Shown piece by piece: positions 5,668 to 8,314 of a stretch of 8,314 nt of DNA; positions within the stretch are counted from its first letter, which is position 1, and every line of letters begins with the position of its first letter. The stretch is from Oribacterium sp. UBA6992. Its GTDB lineage: Bacteria; Bacillota; Clostridia; Lachnospirales; Lachnospiraceae. The translations under genes were made by a program, and so were the position numbers. The stretch is from positions 1-8,314 of the forward strand of contig DJXY01000099.1 in NCBI GenBank assembly GCA_002449915.1. The letters are read 5' to 3'. Below the pieces are notes generated by a model. It was not told the DNA's origin. It saw only the letters and a list, made by a program, of their open reading frames with translations, and did not search any database.

Positions 5668-5886
5668 TCAATGCACCATCCGCGCCATATACTCTGCGTT
5701 GATTTCCCGGATTTCCTTTTCTCCGTTAATGTACGGTTCATACATCGCGTCAATCGAGCCGCCGCCCAGATTGTCGCAGCCGTTGCAAAACTCACATTCG
5801 CTGCCGCAGCCATAAAGGGAGCCGTAAACAATCTGGCGCCTCTCCTCCATGGTAGTATCTTTTATAAGAATCGACTTATATTTCAT
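5668..5886 (-). CDS. Small four-cysteine protein of unknown function
   Basis: A 72-residue product that I do not recognise. Its mark is a cysteine cluster C27-x3-C31-x2-C34-x2-C37 (CGSECEFCNGC) followed by DNLGGG, a spacing suited to binding zinc or an iron-sulfur centre. The flanks are hydrophilic (MKYKSILIKDTTMEERRQIV... and EKEIREINAEYMARMVH), with no signal peptide or membrane segment. It ends 19 nt before GH5 and starts 38 nt after the tdk stop, so it is almost certainly cotranscribed with both. The start at 5884-5886 has a perfect AGGAGG (5897-5902) at 10 nt; an ATG three codons earlier (5893-5895) lies only 1 nt from that site and is unlikely. Reality as a gene is supported by the ribosome binding site, tight packing and non-random cysteine spacing. 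A role as regulator or metal-binding partner of its neighbours is speculation. Confidence 0.7.
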   Translation of the reverse strand: MKYKSILIKDTTMEERRQIVYGSLYGCGSECEFCNGCDNLGGGSIDAMYEPYINGEKEIREINAEYMARMVH

Positions 5887-5924
5887 AAAATTCATGCCTC
5901 CTGCGGATCACATCTCCCAAAATT

Positions 5925-6509
5925 TCACTCAAACTGCCCGAGCTTTCCTTCATAGAAATGCTTCCGGCACAGCGGCACATAGGACTCGTTGCCGCCGATC
6001 ATCACCTGTGCACCGGTCCGCACGACCTTGCCGTCGGAGAATCGGGTGTTGAAGTGCGCGCGTCTTCCGCACCAGCAGAGTGTCGGGATCTCCTCGAGCT
6101 GATCAGCCAGCTCCACGAGCCGCTTAGAGCCCGGAAACATCAGACTCTGAAAATCTGTCAATAAACCATAGCAGATGACATCAATATCGAGATTATCCAC
6201 GATATGTGCAAAAGTCTCCACCTCCTCCGGTGTCAAAAACTGCGCTTCATCTATAAGGATAACCGAGTGGTCTGTGAATGTGATCTGCTTGATTCTGTCC
6301 AGGAAGGAGCTCACGATTTCGCATTCCGCCTCCAGTCCGATCCTGGATTTGATGACATCCTTTCCATCTCTTGTGTCCGTCGCCGGTTTTAGAAGATAGA
6401 CCTTATATCCCTTTTCCATGTAATTATAACGCACCATCAGTGCATTGGCGGTTTTGGAGCTGCCCATTGCGCCATATCTGAAAATCAGTTCTCCCTGTTT
6501 ACTGTTCAT
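5925..6509 (-). CDS. tdk: Thymidine kinase (class II, E. coli-like)
   Basis: A complete 194-residue cytosolic enzyme that phosphorylates thymidine to dTMP with ATP (pyrimidine salvage). Walker A is GAMGSSKT (13-20), preceded by LIFRY, resembling the E. coli Tdk form (SAMNAGKS) rather than the GPMFSGKT form of B. subtilis and humans. Other landmarks are KSRIGLE (54-60), Walker B/catalytic LIDEAQFL (85-92, catalytic base Glu88; DECQF in E. coli), and CYGLLTDF (113-120). Zinc-finger ligands are Cys145 and Cys147 (CWCGRRA) with Cys181 and His184 (CRKH). The substrate-binding lasso GGNESYVPLC (172-181) closely matches the E. coli GGNERYVSVC. Start ATG 6507-6509 has AAGGA at 5 nt. A candidate promoter overlaps the end of the upstream WYL gene. 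It likely shares a message with the small Cys gene and GH5 downstream, as no terminator is visible between them. Confidence 0.95.
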   Translation of the reverse strand: MNSKQGELIFRYGAMGSSKTANALMVRYNYMEKGYKVYLLKPATDTRDGKDVIKSRIGLEAECEIVSSFLDRIKQITFTDHSVILIDEAQFLTPEEVETFAHIVDNLDIDVICYGLLTDFQSLMFPGSKRLVELADQLEEIPTLCWCGRRAHFNTRFSDGKVVRTGAQVMIGGNESYVPLCRKHFYEGKLGQFE

Positions 6510-6563
6510 TCTGATCCTTGCCTCAAATTCTTTATGATGCTCTACCGATTGTAAAGCCCTATC

Positions 6564-6591
6564 ATTATACTTTAGCTGCTGTATTTTTCAT
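6564..6591 (-). promoter_or_regulatory. Candidate promoter for tdk and downstream genes
   Basis: A perfect TATAAT (6564-6569) lies on the minus strand just after the WYL stop, with ATGAAA (6586-6591; 4 of 6 matches to TTGACA) 16 bp upstream, inside the last codons of the WYL gene. Predicted start near 6557 leaves a leader of about 48 nt to the tdk ATG. Confidence 0.45.
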
Positions 6592-7564
6592 ACATTTTTT
6601 TAATGTCGTCACGGAGCTTAAGACGGAGCGTCTCCGGTTCCAGTACCTCCACGTATTTGCCATACTGCAATGCCCAGTACTCCATCGCCTGCTCATTACA
6701 GTGAATGCGGACTTTGATTTCCTCTTCCCCTTTTTCCACGATCTGAAATTCCTTGCCAAACCAGTCAATCAGCATATCCATGGATTTTACAGAGGTCCGG
6801 AGGATCACATCCACACTTTCTCCGGAAAACATATAGACATGCTCTGCCATATGCCTGGGAAGATTGAGACCATGCTCCATGCCCTTAACAAGTTTCGGAT
6901 CCTTTACAGGCTCATCCAGGATCCTTACACCAGTCATTTTGTCAATCCGATAATGTGCGAGATTCTCATACTTATCGTAGTTTCCAATGAGATAAAACAC
7001 CCCATTGGAAGCTACGATGGCATATGGATTCATCTTAAAGGGCTCCGGACGCCGCGGATGCAGCTTATAGTCAATACCGTAGGAATTATAGATAAACTCT
7101 ATTTTTTTCTTTTTTTCAATTGCCTCGTCCAGGACATCGATCGTGATCATAACCTGCTTATTGTCCGTATGATGGAACTGCGAAACAGAACGGATATGTC
7201 CGATCCGGGAAGTAAAGTACCTGCTGCCCAGACCTGAAAGCTTATTTACAAGCCGCTTTGCTTCCGTACTGGACAGAGTCTTGGAAAACAGCACTGATTC
7301 AATCAGCATCCTGAGCTCTGCATCGTCAAAATCCCTTGTCAGAAGCCGGTATCCATCCTCCTCGTCAATCTCGATGCCGAGCCCCTCCAGATACTCGATA
7401 TTGCTCTTTACAGACCTCCGGTCACACTCCACCCCGTAGTTCTCCCTGAGAAGCTTAAGGATCTCCTGCTGTGTCAGGCTGTGTTCATCGTCAGTATATT
7501 CCCTGAGGATTTCCAGGATATACATATTGTACATTTTTTTATTTCCGCCGGCATTGTACTGCAT
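6572..7564 (-). CDS. WYL-domain transcriptional regulator (HTH plus WYL)
   Basis: A DNA-binding regulator of 330 residues as started here. Residues 11-75 form a winged helix-turn-helix: MYILEILREYTDDEHSLTQQ, then a DRRSVKSNIEYLEGLGI recognition helix, then a wing ending DGYRLLTRDF. After a helical linker, the WYL ligand domain spans about 140-220, with IEFIYNSYG, MNPYAIVASNGVFYLIGNYD and HYRIDKMTGVRIL. The name-giving W-Y-L is F-Y-L here (190-192). A C-terminal WCX-like segment follows (about 250-320). WYL domains are thought to bind small ligands or nucleic acid and set the activity of the attached HTH. The start is uncertain. ATG 7562-7564 has AAGGAG at 9 nt; the earliest in-frame ATG (7609) has no ribosome binding site; ATG 7534 would also leave the HTH intact. 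It sits between a nucleotide-cleaning hydrolase and thymidine kinase, so control of one or both is plausible. Confidence 0.87.
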   Translation of the reverse strand: MQYNAGGNKKMYNMYILEILREYTDDEHSLTQQEILKLLRENYGVECDRRSVKSNIEYLEGLGIEIDEEDGYRLLTRDFDDAELRMLIESVLFSKTLSSTEAKRLVNKLSGLGSRYFTSRIGHIRSVSQFHHTDNKQVMITIDVLDEAIEKKKKIEFIYNSYGIDYKLHPRRPEPFKMNPYAIVASNGVFYLIGNYDKYENLAHYRIDKMTGVRILDEPVKDPKLVKGMEHGLNLPRHMAEHVYMFSGESVDVILRTSVKSMDMLIDWFGKEFQIVEKGEEEIKVRIHCNEQAMEYWALQYGKYVEVLEPETLRLKLRDDIKKMYEKYSS

Positions 7565-7573
7565 TTGCTCCTG

Positions 7574-7579
7574 CTCCTT
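7574..7579 (-). promoter_or_regulatory. Ribosome binding site favouring the 7564 start of the WYL regulator
   Basis: AAGGAG lies 9 nt before ATG 7562-7564. It falls within the frame opened by the earlier ATGs at 7609 and 7582, neither of which has a comparable site. Confidence 0.5.
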
Positions 7580-7622
7580 CATCCAGTTTTGTCTGCTCTC
7601 TGGTTTCATCTGATCTACTGCG

Positions 7623-7649
7623 GTCGGGCAGCGATTCCTTTTACCCGAC
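7623..7649 (-). repeat. Inverted repeat between the NUDIX and WYL genes
   Basis: GTCGGG (minus strand, 7644-7649) and CCCGAC (7623-7628) form a 6-bp GC-rich stem, with a possible seventh G-T pair and a loop of about 13-15 nt. It lies 21 nt after the NUDIX stop. No run of T follows, so it is not a standard intrinsic terminator. It could be an mRNA processing or stability stem, or a regulator site. Confidence 0.4.
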
Positions 7650-7670
7650 TACTGTTCCGATAAAGAACGA

Positions 7671-8141
7671 TCACATCAGATTCTTGCCATCCAGCTTTGC
7701 CTCCATCAGACGGTCGCCTTCACCATAGACAAGCTTTAAAGAAAAGAAGCTCTCCCGCTCAATGAGAAGCTTTAAAAAGATCCTGTCTCCCTCCCAGAGA
7801 TTCAGCTCCGGCACCTGTGCCTTGGGAATCCATGCAAGCTCCCCTTCATCGCAGTCTACCGCATCTCCTGTAAAGCCGTCTGCAGTAAAAAGATGCATAT
7901 ATTCCATCGCACCCGGTGATATAAAGGTCACGATGCCCCGGAACTTCCAGGATGTCAGCATATACCCCGTTTCCTCCTTCACCTCCCGTAAAAGGCACTC
8001 CTCCGGACTTTCATTCTTCTCAAATTTACCGCCTACACCGATCCACTTTCCATGATTGATATCATGCTGTTTGGAAACCCGATGCAGCATAAGGTATTTT
8101 CCATCCTTCTCGATATAACAAAGCGTAGTTAGAAATGCCAT
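7671..8141 (-). CDS. NUDIX hydrolase (8-oxo-dGTP diphosphatase/MutT-like)
   Basis: A complete 156-residue NUDIX enzyme that cleaves a nucleoside diphosphate linked to another group, releasing nucleotide monophosphate. The full Nudix box G-x5-E-x7-R-E-U-x-E-E-x-G-U is present at 38-60 (GKFEKNE...LLREVKEETGY), with Glu53, Glu56 and Glu57 as metal ligands. The flanking TTLCYIEKDGKYLMLHRV start, the HGKWIGVGGKFEKNESPEEC lead-in and the late LNLWEGDRIFL segment fit members annotated as 8-oxo-dGTP diphosphatase (MTH1-like). Substrate cannot be fixed from motifs alone. Start ATG 8139-8141 has GGAGG (8153-8157) at 11 nt. It is the first gene of the minus-strand series, with a candidate promoter about 80 nt upstream, and it precedes a WYL regulator and thymidine kinase. 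Confidence 0.92.
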   Translation of the reverse strand: MAFLTTLCYIEKDGKYLMLHRVSKQHDINHGKWIGVGGKFEKNESPEECLLREVKEETGYMLTSWKFRGIVTFISPGAMEYMHLFTADGFTGDAVDCDEGELAWIPKAQVPELNLWEGDRIFLKLLIERESFFSLKLVYGEGDRLMEAKLDGKNLM

Positions 8142-8219
8142 ATATTTGTTTTCCTCCAGGATTTGTGATCCGATTTATCGTCAGACTGTCAGCATTGCAT
8201 TATTGATGTTCTTAAGCAT

Positions 8220-8228
8220 ATTCTAGCA
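8220..8228 (-). promoter_or_regulatory. Candidate extended -10 promoter for the NUDIX gene
   Basis: TGCTAGAAT on the minus strand contains an extended -10 (TG at 8227-8228, TAGAAT at 8220-8225). No good -35 is visible at 17 bp. A start near 8213 would give a leader of about 70 nt. Confidence 0.4.
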
Positions 8229-8273
8229 TTTTCCCTCGCTTTTAGTACGATATCAATGTAAGCAATTTTCCAG

Positions 8274-8302
8274 TTGACATATAATTATTTTTCCTGTATA
8301 TT
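8274..8302 (+). promoter_or_regulatory. Strong rightward promoter for a gene beyond the window
   Basis: On the plus strand, TTGACA (8274-8279, perfect -35) is followed by exactly 17 bp and TATATT (8297-8302, 5 of 6 match to the -10). It points out of the window. It is divergent to the NUDIX promoter, with about 45 bp between the -35 here and the NUDIX -10 at 8220-8228. Confidence 0.6.
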
Positions 8303-8314
8303 TCTTATTTGTCT

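Noticed and set aside
5649..5831. Upstream extension of GH5 to ATG 5831
   Set aside because: It would overlap nearly all of the small Cys gene, adds a low-complexity Ala/Ser/Arg stretch unlike GH5, and has no ribosome binding site. The frame is open only by chance.
6518..7237. Plus-strand open frame of 239 codons opposite the WYL regulator
   Set aside because: It is antisense to a well-supported HTH-WYL protein, shows no motif and has no supporting start signal, so it is treated as a shadow.
8142..8314. Mini-frames MSTGKLLTLISY and MLEYA upstream of the NUDIX gene
   Set aside because: They are only 12 and 5 codons. Purine-rich bases precede each, but they overlap the presumed promoter region and show no similarity to leader peptides.

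Overview
The window looks like a chromosomal segment of a Gram-positive Clostridia bacterium, most likely Lachnospiraceae. The evidence is strong AGGAGG-type ribosome binding sites, short intergenic gaps, and a family mix typical of that group: a WYL-type regulator, an E. coli-like class II thymidine kinase, a DUF1653 protein, an LCP transferase and the 'uncommon form' of ArgC. All nine full-length or near full-length genes and the partial argC lie on the minus strand, so transcription runs from right to left. I see no rRNA, tRNA, CRISPR array, insertion sequence or prophage gene.

Read in the direction of transcription, the right part (8141 to 5925) holds a NUDIX hydrolase (probable 8-oxo-dGTP/nucleotide pyrophosphatase), a WYL-domain transcription regulator and thymidine kinase. 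This is a nucleotide sanitation/salvage group with a regulator in the middle. An outward plus-strand promoter (TTGACA-17-TATATT) at the extreme right edge indicates a divergent gene beyond the window.

The middle part (5886 to 2925) holds a 72-residue protein with four closely spaced cysteines, a GH5 glucanase-like hydrolase without a signal peptide, and a family 2 glycosyltransferase whose last ~115 residues look like a MarR-type winged helix. The glycosyltransferase-MarR fusion is the most unusual object here. The three genes are tightly packed and may form a unit acting on an intracellular or cytoplasm-facing glucan.

A 280-base gap (2645-2924) follows. It contains a decayed HigA-type antitoxin fragment and then a good promoter whose spacer and -10 carry a 12-bp palindrome.

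The left part (2644 to 636) is a cell-envelope group: an LCP (LytR-CpsA-Psr) transferase, a DUF1653 protein and a PAP2 lipid phosphatase. LCP enzymes release undecaprenyl phosphate or pyrophosphate carriers after moving glycopolymers to the wall, and a PAP2 enzyme could recycle them. Finally argC (arginine biosynthesis) starts at 417 and runs off the left edge, with its own candidate promoter and ArgR-like operator about 170 bases upstream.

Several starts were moved inward to the best ribosome binding site: DUF1653, glycosyltransferase, GH5, small Cys protein and WYL regulator. All functions come from motif reading by eye; no database search was run.
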